DNA of 64,000 nucleotides from Rhodococcus sp. BP22 (GCF_014281965.1 NZ_JACFTB010000005.1:372001-436000); one strand, 5' to 3'; counted from the first letter of the stretch, positions 32,113-41,979 are shown. Made by a program: numbers and translations. Notes: generated from the letters alone by a model not told the origin.

Positions 32113-33363
32113 GTGCGCGTACTCGTCATAGGTTCCGGTGCTCGTGAGCACGCCCTCCTCCTTGCTCTCAGCAAGGACCCCAAGGTCAGCAAGCTGCTGG
32201 TCGCTCCAGGTAATGCAGGAACGGCGAAGCTCGCCGAGCAACACCCCGTCGATGTCGCCTCGGGTGCGGCGGTGACCGAACTGGCTCGCAAGGTCGAAGC
32301 GGACCTGGTCGTCATCGGGCCGGAAGTTCCGCTCGTGCTCGGCGTCGCCGACGCATTGCGCGAGGCCGGGATCGCCACCTTCGGACCGTCTGCAGCAGCT
32401 GCTCGTATCGAAGGCTCGAAGGCGTTCGCCAAAGACGTCATGGCTGTGGCCGGAGTCCGAACGGCGCACAGTGAGATCGTCGATTCACCGGCGAAGCTCG
32501 ATGCGGCACTCGACCGATTCGGACCCAACTGGGTCGTCAAGGATGATGGGCTCGCGGCAGGCAAGGGCGTCGTGGTCACCACCGATCGGCTCGTCGCCCG
32601 CGATCACGCCGCCGAACTCCTCGAAACCGGACATCCAGTGTTGCTCGAGTCATTCCTCGACGGCCCCGAGGTGTCGCTTTTCTGCCTCGTCGACGGCGAG
32701 ACGGTAGTGCCCCTGTTGCCGGCGCAAGACCACAAGCGTGTCGGAGACGGCGACACCGGACCGAACACCGGTGGCATGGGGGCGTACACCCCTCTTCCGT
32801 GGCTTCCGCAGGCCGTCGTGGACCAGATCGTCAGCGAGGTCGTCGAGCCCGTCGCCGCCGAGATGGTCAAGCGTGGCTGCCCGTTCTCCGGTCTGCTGTA
32901 CGCGGGCCTCGCGATCGGCGTCGACGGCCCCGCAGTGGTCGAGTTCAACTGTCGCTTCGGTGATCCCGAGACGCAGGCAGTTCTCGAGTTGCTCGATTCT
33001 CCTCTCGGAGAGGCATTGAACGCGACAGCTACCGGGACGCTGGCGTCATTGGCACCTTTGCAATGGAAAGACGGCGCCGCGGTAACCGTGGTCCTGGCGG
33101 CGGAGAACTACCCCGGCCGTCCGCGCATCGGAGACGCGATCACCGGAGCCGGGGGTGAGGGCGTCTTCCACGCAGGTACCGCAGCGAAGGACGGCAAGGT
33201 CGTCTCCGCAGGTGGCCGGGTGCTCAGCGTTGTGGGTTCCGGTGCTGACCTCGCTGCCGCTCGGGCTGACGCGTATTCGAAGATCGAGTCGATCCGGTTG
33301 CCGGGTAGCCACTTTCGCACCGATATCGGCCTCGCAGCCCTCGAGGGGCGCATCTCTTTGTGA
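32113..33363 (+). CDS. purD: phosphoribosylamine-glycine ligase
   Basis: 416 residues; second step of de novo IMP synthesis, joining glycine to phosphoribosylamine with ATP. The N-terminal [15 protein letters not shown]ossmann-like segment, the ATP-grasp region ([13 protein letters not shown] at about 142-154; [16 protein letters not shown] strand), [20 protein letters not shown] (215-234) and [12 protein letters not shown] (280-291) are all canonical. GTG 32113 is preferred to TTG 32104 since homologues start MRVLVIG. Length is normal. Confidence 0.97.
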   Translation: MRVLVIGSGAREHALLLALSKDPKVSKLLVAPGNAGTAKLAEQHPVDVASGAAVTELARKVEADLVVIGPEVPLVLGVADALREAGIATFGPSAAAARIEGSKAFAKDVMAVAGVRTAHSEIVDSPAKLDAALDRFGPNWVVKDDGLAAGKGVVVTTDRLVARDHAAELLETGHPVLLESFLDGPEVSLFCLVDGETVVPLLPAQDHKRVGDGDTGPNTGGMGAYTPLPWLPQAVVDQIVSEVVEPVAAEMVKRGCPFSGLLYAGLAIGVDGPAVVEFNCRFGDPETQAVLELLDSPLGEALNATATGTLASLAPLQWKDGAAVTVVLAAENYPGRPRIGDAITGAGGEGVFHAGTAAKDGKVVSAGGRVLSVVGSGADLAAARADAYSKIESIRLPGSHFRTDIGLAALEGRISL

Positions 33364-33377
33364 GCCCCGTGAATTTT

Positions 33378-33433
33378 GCTCCACTATTGCGCGTAATCTC
33401 CCGATTTCCGTAGATTTCGCACAATAGTGGAGC
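33378..33433. terminator. long inverted repeat between convergent genes
   Basis: 12-bp perfect arms GCTCCACTATTG/CAATAGTGGAGC around a 32-nt spacer, between the purD stop and the stop of the DUF559-type gene at 33435. The spacer is AT-richer than the flanks. Probably marks both transcript ends. Confidence 0.6.
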
Positions 33434-33434
33434 T

Positions 33435-34271
33435 TCATGCACCCCTACTCTTTCTACGGCGCCGCACCACCGCGGCTATCTGATCCGCAACTCGATCCAG
33501 ATCGCGGTTCACCGTCGCCGCAGAGAATCTCAGTACCAACCAGCCGTCCAGCACCAGCGTGTTCTGCCGTACGCGGTCGTTGTCGAATGTGCGCGGATCT
33601 ATGTGGAACTGGCGCCCGTCGATTTCCACGATCACCCGCGCCAGCCGACAGGCCAAATCGACGATGTATCGGCCCAACGCCGTGTTGATCTCCATCCGAA
33701 TACCTCGTGCCAACACAGCCCGCGCCACCAGGCGCTCTGGCTCCGACCAGGTTCCCGGACAACATTTCTCGAGCTGCCGACGAACCTCTGGCATGCCCGC
33801 CATTCCTTTGGCGGACTCACAGTGGTCGGTGACATCTCTCCACGACACACGTGAGGAGATGCACCGGTCGAAGAACTGTTCCAAAGGCAGACCCCGCATC
33901 GCGGCGGCCACATCGACGAAGCACTGCACCGCCGATACGACCTGGAATCCGCGGTGCTCTTCGGGCGACACCGAGCGTCGATGTACTTTCAGCCAGCCCG
34001 GCCCGTTGATCCGTGAGTTCCTGGACAGGGTCACATGAACGACTGTGGGCTCGGTGTCGAGTAGATCCCACAACCACGCGGCGCTGAGGTGGCTCAACAC
34101 TGCATCTTCGCGCCATAGCGTCACCGCCACACACAGTTCGTAGTACGACGGTTCCGGGTCCGAATAGACACCCGGCAGCAAGCGGATCATGCTGCCACTG
34201 CGCATCCGTCGGGTGATACCGGATCGACCGATACCTGATTCTTCGAGCTGCATGCGTGTGTACACCCCCAT
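33435..34271 (-). CDS. AbiEi-like N-domain plus DUF559 (endonuclease-like) protein
   Basis: 278 residues. The N-terminal 60 residues form a winged-helix-like segment (GITRRMRSGSMIRLLPGVY) as in AbiEi-type antitoxin/transcription-regulator domains; the C-terminal part (about 190-270) has the PD-(D/E)xK-like pattern of DUF559 (IVDLACRLARVIVEIDGRQFH, then DNDRVRQNTLVLDGWLVLRF), related to Vsr endonucleases. This two-domain form is common as a single gene in actinobacteria, and no toxin gene is adjacent. Function untested; a nuclease role is inferred from the E-I-D-G core. Confidence 0.75.
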   Translation of the reverse strand: MGVYTRMQLEESGIGRSGITRRMRSGSMIRLLPGVYSDPEPSYYELCVAVTLWREDAVLSHLSAAWLWDLLDTEPTVVHVTLSRNSRINGPGWLKVHRRSVSPEEHRGFQVVSAVQCFVDVAAAMRGLPLEQFFDRCISSRVSWRDVTDHCESAKGMAGMPEVRRQLEKCCPGTWSEPERLVARAVLARGIRMEINTALGRYIVDLACRLARVIVEIDGRQFHIDPRTFDNDRVRQNTLVLDGWLVLRFSAATVNRDLDRVADQIAAVVRRRRKSRGA

Positions 34272-34352
34272 GGCGAGAACGGTGCACCGTTTTCGACACT
34301 GTCGGGGGCTCGAAACGAGATCTGTGGATAAGTGCCGTGCCTGTGGATAGGG

Positions 34353-35183
34353 CTAGATCGTCAACGGTTCGACAAGAGCCGAACGCATGTCGTCCGGGGT
34401 CACCGAAGCCAGCGCATCAAGATATGCGACGGCGAAAGTTCCTGGGCCGTATGATTTTTCGGCTGCACGTTCCGATGCGACCGCCACGTGTGCGTGTGCC
34501 GACGTTATACCGATCAACGGTGTCGGTGACACGCTGAGGTACGCGGCCACGAGCGCTGCGAGCGAACATCCAGTAGCGGTGACCTTGGTCAGAAGTGGGC
34601 TACCTCCACCGACCTTCACGCCCACGGGCCCGGCGTCGCTTCGTCCGACGATGTAGTCGACCGGACCGGACGCCGACACCACGTGTGCGAACTCGAGCAG
34701 CGCCACTGCTGCGGGAACCGCGGCCGCGGAATCGGAAGCACTGTCGACTCCGCGGGCGAAGTTGCCCAGCCCCGCAAGCGCGATGATCTCCGACGCGTTT
34801 CCGCGAATCGCCGTGGGTTCGAGCGTCAATAGCCCGGCTGCGAGTTCGGTCCGCCACGGTAGTCCGCCGACGCCCACCGGATCCAAGACCCACGGCGTGC
34901 CTGCGGCACGGGCAGCCTCCGCTGCCAGCGTGAAGGCAGCAGCAGTGCCATCGTCCGGGGTGCCCAAGTTGACGAGAACTCCTGAAGCGATCGCGGCGAA
35001 TCCTGCGGCCTCGTGGACATTGTCGATGTGCGCGTTGCTGGCCCCGGCGGCGAGCAGAACATTAGTGACGAAGTTGGCGGACACCACGTTGGTCAGTGAT
35101 TGCACCAGCGGAGTCGACGAGCGGAGTGCATCGAGGGCATTCGCTACGTCGCTCACGGTGGGGCAGGTCGTCGATTCCGGCAT
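34353..35183 (-). CDS. thiM: hydroxyethylthiazole kinase
   Basis: 276-residue ribokinase-fold enzyme that phosphorylates 4-methyl-5-(2-hydroxyethyl)thiazole for thiamine salvage. Motifs: PLVQSLTNVVSANFVTNVLL (about 25-44), WVLDPVGVGG, AIRGNASEI and GGGSPLLTKVTATGCSLAAL, the last with the ATP-binding GC and catalytic Cys. No TPP riboswitch fits in the 49-nt gap to the divergent aminotransferase gene. No other thiamine gene is near, so this is salvage alone. Confidence 0.95.
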   Translation of the reverse strand: MPESTTCPTVSDVANALDALRSSTPLVQSLTNVVSANFVTNVLLAAGASNAHIDNVHEAAGFAAIASGVLVNLGTPDDGTAAAFTLAAEAARAAGTPWVLDPVGVGGLPWRTELAAGLLTLEPTAIRGNASEIIALAGLGNFARGVDSASDSAAAVPAAVALLEFAHVVSASGPVDYIVGRSDAGPVGVKVGGGSPLLTKVTATGCSLAALVAAYLSVSPTPLIGITSAHAHVAVASERAAEKSYGPGTFAVAYLDALASVTPDDMRSALVEPLTI

Positions 35184-35232
35184 TCGTAGAGTCTTTCACT
35201 GGGTGCCTTTCACCGCGAGCTAGCCTCGAAGT

Positions 35233-36405
35233 GTGCGCACAGAGTCGAACAGATCCAAGATCGAGCCGTTCCACGTGATGGACGTATTCAAAGCCGCTGC
35301 CCTACGAGCGCGCACGCACGGCGACGTACTCTCGCTGGCCGCCGGACAACCGTCGACTTCGGCGCCTGCTCCGGTACTTCGGGCGGCACGGGAGGCCCTC
35401 GACGCGCATGTACTCGGGTACACCGAGACACTCGGCATCCTGCCGTTGCGCGAAGCCATCGCCCGGCATCATGCGCACGAGGCAGGCATTCCGGTGCATG
35501 CCGACGACGTCGTGGTCACGACCGGCTCGTCGGGGGCGTTCACGCTGCTGTTTCTGGCGGCCTTCGACGTCGGCGACACCGTGGTCATGGCTCGGCCCGG
35601 GTACCCGGCCTACCGAAATACTCTCGCTGCGCTCGGATGTCGCGTCGTGGAATTGGACTGCGGGATCGAGTCCAGATTTCAGCCGACGGTCGCGATGCTC
35701 GACGCTCTGCCGGAACCGCCCGCAGGGTTGATCATCGCCAGTCCCGCCAACCCGACGGGCACCATCATCGACGCCCACGAACTCGCCGCGATCGCACGCT
35801 GGTGTGAGCAGCACGGAACGTTGCTGATCTCCGACGAGATCTATCACGGCATCTCCTACGGTGATGCTCGGACGTCGAGCGCGTGGGAGACGTCGAAGGA
35901 AGCGGTAGTGATCGGTTCGGTGTCCAAATACTTCTCGATGACGGGCTGGCGGCTCGGCTGGATGCTGTTGCCGCGGACCCTGCACCGGGCGGTGGAGCGA
36001 CTGGCATCGAACATGACCGTCTGCCCGCCCGCGATCTCACAGGTAGCGGCCGTTGCCGCGTTCACCGAGGAATCACGCACCGAACTCGACGCTCACGTGC
36101 GCCGCTACGCCGTCAACCGCACGATCCTGCTCGACGGTTTGGCTGCCGGCGGGATCACCGATCTCGCGCCTGCAGACGGGGCGTTCTACGCGTACGCCGA
36201 CATCGGGCATCTGACCCAGGACTCACGGGCGTGGTGCGAGAACGTGCTCGCGACGACGGGTGTGGCACTTGCCCCCGGCGTCGACTTCGACACCGTGGCG
36301 GGGAACCACACCGTTCGATTCTCGTTCGCAGGTACGACCGAGCACATGCGGGAGGCATTGGCGCGCTTGGCTCCGGCCCTACGCGCGCACAGCCGACAGA
36401 CGTGA
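35233..36405 (+). CDS. class I/II PLP-dependent aminotransferase
   Basis: 390 residues. PLP fold I features: AGQPSTSAP entry, TTGSSGAF (phosphate contact), SPANPTGTI, LISDEIYHGISYG and the SVSKYFSMTGWRLGWM segment whose Lys binds PLP. The C-terminal Arg for substrate carboxylate is in VRFSFAG. It is an aspartate/aromatic aminotransferase relative; the exact amino donor is open. GTG start. The 3' end overlaps the convergent aldolase gene by 27 nt. Confidence 0.93.
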   Translation: MRTESNRSKIEPFHVMDVFKAAALRARTHGDVLSLAAGQPSTSAPAPVLRAAREALDAHVLGYTETLGILPLREAIARHHAHEAGIPVHADDVVVTTGSSGAFTLLFLAAFDVGDTVVMARPGYPAYRNTLAALGCRVVELDCGIESRFQPTVAMLDALPEPPAGLIIASPANPTGTIIDAHELAAIARWCEQHGTLLISDEIYHGISYGDARTSSAWETSKEAVVIGSVSKYFSMTGWRLGWMLLPRTLHRAVERLASNMTVCPPAISQVAAVAAFTEESRTELDAHVRRYAVNRTILLDGLAAGGITDLAPADGAFYAYADIGHLTQDSRAWCENVLATTGVALAPGVDFDTVAGNHTVRFSFAGTTEHMREALARLAPALRAHSRQT

Positions 36406-37398
36406 GAGGACGTCGCGGATGTCGGCCTCGGACACATCGCGGTGCGTCACGAATCGGACTTTGCCCGCAACGGTGACGGCGCCGATGCCCTTCTCGGCAA
36501 GCTCGGAGACAGTTCCGACGGGGTCGTCCGACGTAGCGAGCACGATGTTCGTATCCGGTTCCATCACATCCCAACCCCGCTCGCGTAGCCCCTCGGCCAG
36601 CAGTCGAGCGTTGTCGTGGTCGGCCGCGAGCGAAGCGAGGTTGTCCAGCGCCACCAGCCCTGCCGCTGCGAGAATTCCGCCCTGACGAACGCCGCCGCCG
36701 AGCATCTTGCGGACGCGTCGAGCCTCGGTGATGCGGGCCGAATCGGATACGAGCATCGACCCGACAGGCGCGCCGAGGCCCTTACTCAGGCATACCTGGA
36801 CGGTATCGGCGCCGACGGTCAGTTCGCGGGGCTGCACACCCTGCGCGACGGCCGCATTCCAGACACGCGCCCCGTCGAGGTGCACGAGCAGGCCTGCGTT
36901 GCGAGCCGCGGCCAGCAACGCATTCCACTCCTCGGGTCCGAACACTGCACCGCCGGCGAAGTTATGGGAGTTCTCCAGGCACAACAGCGTGGTGTTCAGA
37001 GTGAAGTACGGCCCAGGTCCGCCTGCCGACGCGGTCACGGTTGCAGGCGTCGGGCGGCCGGGCCCGCCATCGTGTGGCAGCGCCGACGGCATACCTTGCG
37101 CCAACCACGCTGCCGTCCCCAGCTCGGACCCGAGAACATGAGAATGTTCCGGCGCCAGAAACGCATCACCACGTCGCAAGTGCAGCATCAGCGCGATGAT
37201 GTTGCCCATCGAACCGCTCGGGACCCATAGTGCAGCCTCGTATCCGAGCATCGACGCGACGCGTTCTTCCAACCGCGCCATCGTCGGGTCGTGGTCGAGG
37301 ACATCGTCACCGACCTCCGCGTCGGCCATCGCAGCCCGCATGGCCGCATCCGGGCGAGTCACCGTATCGGAGCGGAGGTCGATAGTTCTATGTTGCAT
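36379..37398 (-). CDS. low-specificity L-threonine aldolase-type enzyme
   Basis: 339-residue PLP enzyme cleaving beta-hydroxy amino acids (threonine or allo-threonine to glycine and acetaldehyde). MQHRTIDLRSDTVTRP at the N-terminus, GDDVLDHDPT, HLDGARVWNAAVAQG and the Lys of VQVCLSKGLGAPVGSM are the family marks. ATG 37398 is chosen since the upstream extension is not conserved in type. Divergent from a TetR regulator with 77 nt between the starts. Confidence 0.93.
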   Translation of the reverse strand: MQHRTIDLRSDTVTRPDAAMRAAMADAEVGDDVLDHDPTMARLEERVASMLGYEAALWVPSGSMGNIIALMLHLRRGDAFLAPEHSHVLGSELGTAAWLAQGMPSALPHDGGPGRPTPATVTASAGGPGPYFTLNTTLLCLENSHNFAGGAVFGPEEWNALLAAARNAGLLVHLDGARVWNAAVAQGVQPRELTVGADTVQVCLSKGLGAPVGSMLVSDSARITEARRVRKMLGGGVRQGGILAAAGLVALDNLASLAADHDNARLLAEGLRERGWDVMEPDTNIVLATSDDPVGTVSELAEKGIGAVTVAGKVRFVTHRDVSEADIRDVLSRLSAVRA

Positions 37399-37475
37399 GA
37401 AGTTCACGATTGCACACGATCGAATGGCCCGTTTGCCCCAGCGGAGAAGGGCAGGCCTGGCACGATGGCTTTCAA

Positions 37476-38111
37476 ATGTCAGAAGCACCTGCGGGGCCAA
37501 CAGCCAAGGTGTCGGGCGCAACCCCGAAAGGGGAGCGTCGACGACACGCATTGGCCTCTGCCGCCGCCGCACTCCTGGTAGAGGGCGGATTCGACGCGGT
37601 ACGACACCGCTCGGTCGCAACCCGCGCCGATCTTCCGCTCGCATCGACGACGTACTACTTCCACTCGCTCGCCGACCTCATCGCGTGCGCGGTGGAGATA
37701 CTCGGAAACCGGGAACTCGAGGTCATGAGGGGACGGATCGACGAGCTCGGAAATCTCGATCAAGACGTCGAGTCGACAGTAGAACTGATCGTGGACCTGC
37801 TCATCGGGCCGGAAGACGACTCGATCGAAGGACGCGAACGGCTCATCGCCCGCTACGAACGATTCATCGCCTCGGCGCGACATCCCGAGCTGCGGGAAGT
37901 GCAGCTGCGGCTGCGCGCGCAGATCGACGACCTGCTCACCGACGTCCTGCGACGCTCAGGACGCATCGTCGACGAACTGCAACTACGACGGCTCGTGGCC
38001 GTCGTCGACGGCGTCGTAGTCGGCGCTCTCGGCGAGGTCGACCCGGAACCCCGAGCGATGGCACGGAGCATGTTGCTCAGAGTCATCGACGTCGTGGCCC
38101 CCGCGCAATGA
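37476..38111 (+). CDS. TetR-family regulator
   Basis: 211 residues; helix-turn-helix at about 38-58 (VRHRSVATRADLPLASTTYY), followed by FHSLADLI. ATG 37476 gives the usual N-terminal length; a longer frame (37410) adds 22 residues with no helix pattern. It faces the threonine aldolase gene, which it may control. No clear palindrome is visible in the 77-nt space. Followed by three 32-bp repeats before purB. Confidence 0.88.
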   Translation: MSEAPAGPTAKVSGATPKGERRRHALASAAAALLVEGGFDAVRHRSVATRADLPLASTTYYFHSLADLIACAVEILGNRELEVMRGRIDELGNLDQDVESTVELIVDLLIGPEDDSIEGRERLIARYERFIASARHPELREVQLRLRAQIDDLLTDVLRRSGRIVDELQLRRLVAVVDGVVVGALGEVDPEPRAMARSMLLRVIDVVAPAQ

Positions 38112-38120
38112 ACGCAGTAC

Positions 38121-38216
38121 TACCTGGTCGTTCCGCAGGCTCCACTCCTGCCTACCTGGTCGTTCCGCAGGCTCCACTCCTGCCTACCTGGTCGTTCCGC
38201 AGGCTCCACTCCTGCG
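38121..38216. repeat. 3 x 32-bp tandem repeat between TetR and purB
   Basis: Three head-to-tail copies of a 32-bp unit starting TACCTGGTCGTTCCGCAGG at 38121, 38153 and 38185; only the final base of copy three differs. Each unit holds a hairpin, GCAGG-CTCCACT-CCTGC. Located 9 nt after the TetR stop and 14 nt before the purB start, so it sits in the purB 5' region. Confidence 0.95.
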
Positions 38217-38230
38217 TAAACTTGCCTCTC

Positions 38231-39649
38231 GTGACTATTCCGAATGTCCTGGCCACCCGTTATGCGAGCAAAGAACTGGTGAACCTGTGGTCTCCGGAGC
38301 ACAAGATCGTCCTCGAGCGACAGCTGTGGTTGGCCGTTCTCAAAGCGCAGGCCACCCTCGGTGTCGATGTGCCCACAGCTGCGATCAACGACTACGAGAA
38401 CGTGATCGACACTGTCGATCTCGCGTCGATTGCTGCGCGTGAGCGTGTCACCCGCCACGACGTCAAGGCCCGTATCGAAGAGTTCAACGCGCTCGCGGGC
38501 CACGAGCACATCCACAAGGGTTTGACTTCTCGTGACCTGACCGAGAACGTCGAGCAGCTGCAGATTCTTCGCTCGATGGAACACGTCCACAGTCACGGCG
38601 TGGCGGTCGCAGCCCGGCTTGCCGAACGCGCCGCGGAATACTCCTCCCTCGTGATGGCAGGGCGCAGTCACAATGTCGCTGCGCAGGCAACGACCCTCGG
38701 CAAGCGCTTCGCGTCGGCGGCGGACGAGCTGTTGATCGGCCTCACTCGAATGCAGGAGCTGATCGAGCGTTACCCACTTCGCGGTATCAAGGGCCCGATG
38801 GGTACCTCGCAGGACATGCTGGATCTGTTCGGGGGAGATGCCTCGAAGTTGACCGCTCTGGAGCGCATCGTCGCCGATCACCTCGGGTTCCGGCACGTGC
38901 TCACCAGCGTCGGTCAGGTCTACCCTCGCTCGCTCGACCACGAGGTCGTGTCCGCGCTCGTTCAGATCGGAGCCGCACCTTCCTCGTTCGCGCATACGGT
39001 TCGGCTGATGGCAGGCCACGAGCTGGTGACCGAAGGCTTCCAGCCCGGTCAGGTCGGATCTTCGGCGATGCCCCACAAGATGAACACGCGCTCGTGTGAA
39101 CGCGTCAACGGCCTGCAGGTGGTGTTGCGCGGTTACGGATCGATGGCGGCCGAACTCGCAGGCGCTCAGTGGAACGAGGGCGACGTCTTCTGCTCGGTCG
39201 TCCGCCGCGTCGCGCTACCGGATGCGTTCTTCGCGATCGACGGCATGATCGAGACTTTCCTGACGGTGCTCGACGAGTTCGGTGCGTACCCGGCCGTCAT
39301 CGCCAATGAACTGACGCGCTACCTGCCGTTCCTCGCGACGACGAAGGTGCTCATGGCTTCCGTTCGCGCCGGGGTCGGTCGCGAAACGGCACACGAGGCC
39401 ATCAAGGAACACGCTGTTGCTGTCGCACTCGCGATGCGGGAGCAGGGGCAGGATCCGGATCTGCTGGATCGCCTCGCCGCCGATGACCGCATCCCGCTCG
39501 ATCGCGCTGCTCTCGATGCCGCTCTGGCCGACAAGTCGGCGTTCATCGGTTCGGCGGAATCGCAGGTCGCGGCCGTCGTCTCGGACGTCGAGACGCTGAT
39601 CGCGCAGTTCCCGGAGGCTGCGAAGTACTCTCCGTCACCGATTCTCTAA
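38231..39649 (+). CDS. purB: adenylosuccinate lyase
   Basis: 472-residue fumarase/aspartase-superfamily enzyme acting twice in purine synthesis (SAICAR to AICAR and adenylosuccinate to AMP). HKGLTSRDLTEN (about 96-107), AGRSHNVAAQATTLGKR and the signature SSAMPHKMNTRSCERV (about 277-292, with the catalytic-loop Ser) are present. GTG start at 38231. The stop overlaps the convergent HAD gene by 15 nt. Length and motifs are normal. Confidence 0.97.
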   Translation: MTIPNVLATRYASKELVNLWSPEHKIVLERQLWLAVLKAQATLGVDVPTAAINDYENVIDTVDLASIAARERVTRHDVKARIEEFNALAGHEHIHKGLTSRDLTENVEQLQILRSMEHVHSHGVAVAARLAERAAEYSSLVMAGRSHNVAAQATTLGKRFASAADELLIGLTRMQELIERYPLRGIKGPMGTSQDMLDLFGGDASKLTALERIVADHLGFRHVLTSVGQVYPRSLDHEVVSALVQIGAAPSSFAHTVRLMAGHELVTEGFQPGQVGSSAMPHKMNTRSCERVNGLQVVLRGYGSMAAELAGAQWNEGDVFCSVVRRVALPDAFFAIDGMIETFLTVLDEFGAYPAVIANELTRYLPFLATTKVLMASVRAGVGRETAHEAIKEHAVAVALAMREQGQDPDLLDRLAADDRIPLDRAALDAALADKSAFIGSAESQVAAVVSDVETLIAQFPEAAKYSPSPIL

Positions 39650-40438
39650 TAGCTCCGGCAGATCGGCCACCGAACCGATGATGTGATTCGGCTGTAGGCC
39701 GAATTCGTTCTTGGCTCGGCGGTCGAGGGTGTCCTGGCGGAACTTTCCGGTGCGGACCAGGACACCTGTCATGCCGACGACCTGGGCTGCGAGTACATCG
39801 TTGTCGATGTCGTCTCCGACCATGACGACGTCGACCGGGTCGGCGCCCATTCTTTCTGCAGCGGTCTGAAAGCCAAGTGGCGCAGGCTTTCCAATGGCCT
39901 GTGCAGTGTGTCCGGATGCCTTCTCCATACCGGCGAGATACATCCCGGTGTCGATGCGGAGTCCGGTAGCGGTGGTCCACATGAGACTTCGATGCATCGC
40001 GACCACGGGAATGCCGCGGCACATCCAGTCGAAGATCCGGCTCAAACGCTCATGGGTGAACTCGGGACCGGCTCCGCCGACTACGACGACGTCGGGATCG
40101 TGCGTCGACGACTCGTCGGCGAACTCTATTCCTGGCATGTCGACCGCGATGTCGCCGTTGTTGACGAGTACGACGGAAGCTCCCGGGTAGGTTTCGCGCA
40201 GGTGGTCGGCGGTGAGGCTTGCAGCGGTGACGATGTCGTCCGCATGGACCGGCAGACCTACTCCCGTCAACGACTCCGCGATCTGTGCGCGAGTTTTCGA
40301 GGTGGTGTTCGTCAGGAAGGCGCGGGCGATGTCCTTGCGGTCGAGATAGTCGAGAGTCTCGCGGGCACCCGGTATCGGCTTCCACGAGGTGACGAGCACC
40401 CCGTCGATGTCGAACAGAACGCCGCCCAAGATACTCAT
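39635..40438 (-). CDS. HAD-IIA family phosphatase
   Basis: 267 residues; HAD motif I FDIDGVLV (9-16), motif II TNTTSKTR (43-50), motif III Lys in GKPAPLGFQ and motif IV GDDIDNDVLAAQ. The C2 cap between motifs II and III makes it class IIA (NagD/LHPP-like). Substrate phosphates of this group are varied. It is divergent from the second HIT gene (52-nt gap). Confidence 0.92.
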   Translation of the reverse strand: MSILGGVLFDIDGVLVTSWKPIPGARETLDYLDRKDIARAFLTNTTSKTRAQIAESLTGVGLPVHADDIVTAASLTADHLRETYPGASVVLVNNGDIAVDMPGIEFADESSTHDPDVVVVGGAGPEFTHERLSRIFDWMCRGIPVVAMHRSLMWTTATGLRIDTGMYLAGMEKASGHTAQAIGKPAPLGFQTAAERMGADPVDVVMVGDDIDNDVLAAQVVGMTGVLVRTGKFRQDTLDRRAKNEFGLQPNHIIGSVADLPELLENR

Positions 40439-40490
40439 GGTCAGACTTTAGTCGCAGCACCGTTCCGGTGCAGTTCTAGACTGTCTCTTT

Positions 40491-40910
40491 GTGAACCCCT
40501 ATACGATCTTTGCCGAAATCATTGCAGGGAACGCGGAATCGTCTCGCGTCTACGAGGACGACGTGGTCATCGCGTTCATGGACATCCGGCCGGTCACGCG
40601 TGGGCACGTTCTGGTGGTCCCGAAGAAGCAGGCTCGCTCGTTGGCGGAATTGGATCCGGACACCGGCGGTCGTCTGTTCGTCGTCGGGCAGAAGATCGCG
40701 GCGGCGCTACGGGCGAGCGACCCCCGGTGCGCGGGGGTGAACCTGTTTCTTGCGGACGGTGAAATCGCGGGCCAGGAAATCTTCCATGTCCATCTTCATG
40801 TCATTCCGCGTACCTCGGGTGACGGATTCGGTCTTCGTGCCCGACCGACTTCCCCCGAACGCGCCGAGCTCGACACCCAGGCTGCACATATCGCGAACGC
40901 TTTGGGGTAA
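40491..40910 (+). CDS. HIT-family protein (second copy)
   Basis: 139 residues; histidine triad HVHLHVI at about 99-105, with YEDDVVIAFMDIRPVTRGHV near the N-terminus. Low identity with the HIT protein at 31595, so not a recent duplicate. GTG start. It lies 7 nt before the siderophore permease gene and on the same strand, so it may share a transcript by position only. Confidence 0.92.
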   Translation: MNPYTIFAEIIAGNAESSRVYEDDVVIAFMDIRPVTRGHVLVVPKKQARSLAELDPDTGGRLFVVGQKIAAALRASDPRCAGVNLFLADGEIAGQEIFHVHLHVIPRTSGDGFGLRARPTSPERAELDTQAAHIANALG

Positions 40911-40917
40911 CTGATCC

Positions 40918-41979
40918 ATGCCTGCGGCAACGAAGAAGACCGATGAGGCCGACAGGCTCGAACAATCCGGTGGGCTCGCCGAGACGAACTCGCGCCGCGC
41001 TCTCGGCCTTCTCGTTCTGCTCGGCGTTCTTGCCGCGATCTGTCTGCTCAGCATCGCGGTCGGCACCAAGTACATTCCGCCGAGCGAGGTCTGGGATGCA
41101 CTGTTCCACTTCGACGAGTCGAGCAACCACGTTATTATCCGCGAGATCCGCGTACCGCGAACCGTGCTGGGGTTGATCGTCGGTGTCGCCCTCGGTGTCA
41201 GCGGCGCGCTCATTCAGGCCATGACGCGTAACCCGTTGGCGGACCCGGGCATCCTCGGAGTCAACGCCGGTGCGGCCTTCTTCGTCGCACTCGCTGTCGG
41301 CATGCTCGGATTCACCGGCATCTGGTCCTACATCTGGTTCGCGTTCCTCGGCGCCATTCTCGCGACGGTGGCGGTGTATGCACTTGGGTCCATGTCACGA
41401 GCCGGCGCGACGCCGATCAGGCTCACGCTGTCCGGAATTGCGCTGTCCGCGGTGCTCGGGGGCATCACCTCCGGCATGCTGCTGCTCGATCCTGATGCGT
41501 TCGACAAGATGCGCTTGTGGGGTGCTGGTTCGCTGGCTGGTCGCGGACTGGACATTTCGTTGGCGATCTCGCCGTTCGTCATCGTCGGTTCGGTGCTCGC
41601 ACTCGTCATCGCGCGCCCCCTCAATGCCCTTGCGCTCGGAGACGACCTGGCTCGTTCGCTGGGTGCGAAAGCGAACAGCACCCGGGTGATCGGTGTCGTT
41701 GCAGTCACTCTTCTGGCCGGTGCTGCGACGGCGGCCGCAGGTCCGATCGGCTTCGTCGGCTTGATGATTCCGCACATGGTGCGGTGGTTCGTCGGACCAG
41801 ATCAGCGATGGATCCTGCTGTACACCGTGGTGGCGGCGCCGTGCCTGCTGCTGCTCTCCGACATCGTCGGGCGACTGGTCATCAGGCCGGGCGAACTGCA
41901 GGTCGGGATCGTCACCGCGTTCGTCGGAGCGCCGGTACTCATCTTTCTCGTGCGCCGCAAGAAAGTCAGTGGGCTGTGA
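40918..41979 (+). CDS. iron-siderophore ABC permease (FecC/FepD type)
   Basis: 353 residues, about 9-10 membrane helices in the BtuC/FecCD pattern. SGALIQAMTRNPLADPGILGVNAGAAF (residue about 100-126; in pieces SGALIQAMTRNPLADP and GILGVNAGA) is the conserved family stretch, and GPIGFVGLMIPHMVRW follows near 280. Forms the membrane channel with the next permease. Its stop overlaps the next start as GTGA. Confidence 0.93.
   Translation: MPAATKKTDEADRLEQSGGLAETNSRRALGLLVLLGVLAAICLLSIAVGTKYIPPSEVWDALFHFDESSNHVIIREIRVPRTVLGLIVGVALGVSGALIQAMTRNPLADPGILGVNAGAAFFVALAVGMLGFTGIWSYIWFAFLGAILATVAVYALGSMSRAGATPIRLTLSGIALSAVLGGITSGMLLLDPDAFDKMRLWGAGSLAGRGLDISLAISPFVIVGSVLALVIARPLNALALGDDLARSLGAKANSTRVIGVVAVTLLAGAATAAAGPIGFVGLMIPHMVRWFVGPDQRWILLYTVVAAPCLLLLSDIVGRLVIRPGELQVGIVTAFVGAPVLIFLVRRKKVSGL

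Noticed and set aside
33435..34271. A toxin-antitoxin pair based on the AbiEi-like domain.
   Set aside because: No AbiEii nucleotidyltransferase gene is adjacent; single-gene AbiEi/DUF559 proteins are common in actinobacteria.
35184..35232. A TPP riboswitch for thiM.
   Set aside because: Only 49 nt lie between the divergent starts and no CTGAGA-type core is present.
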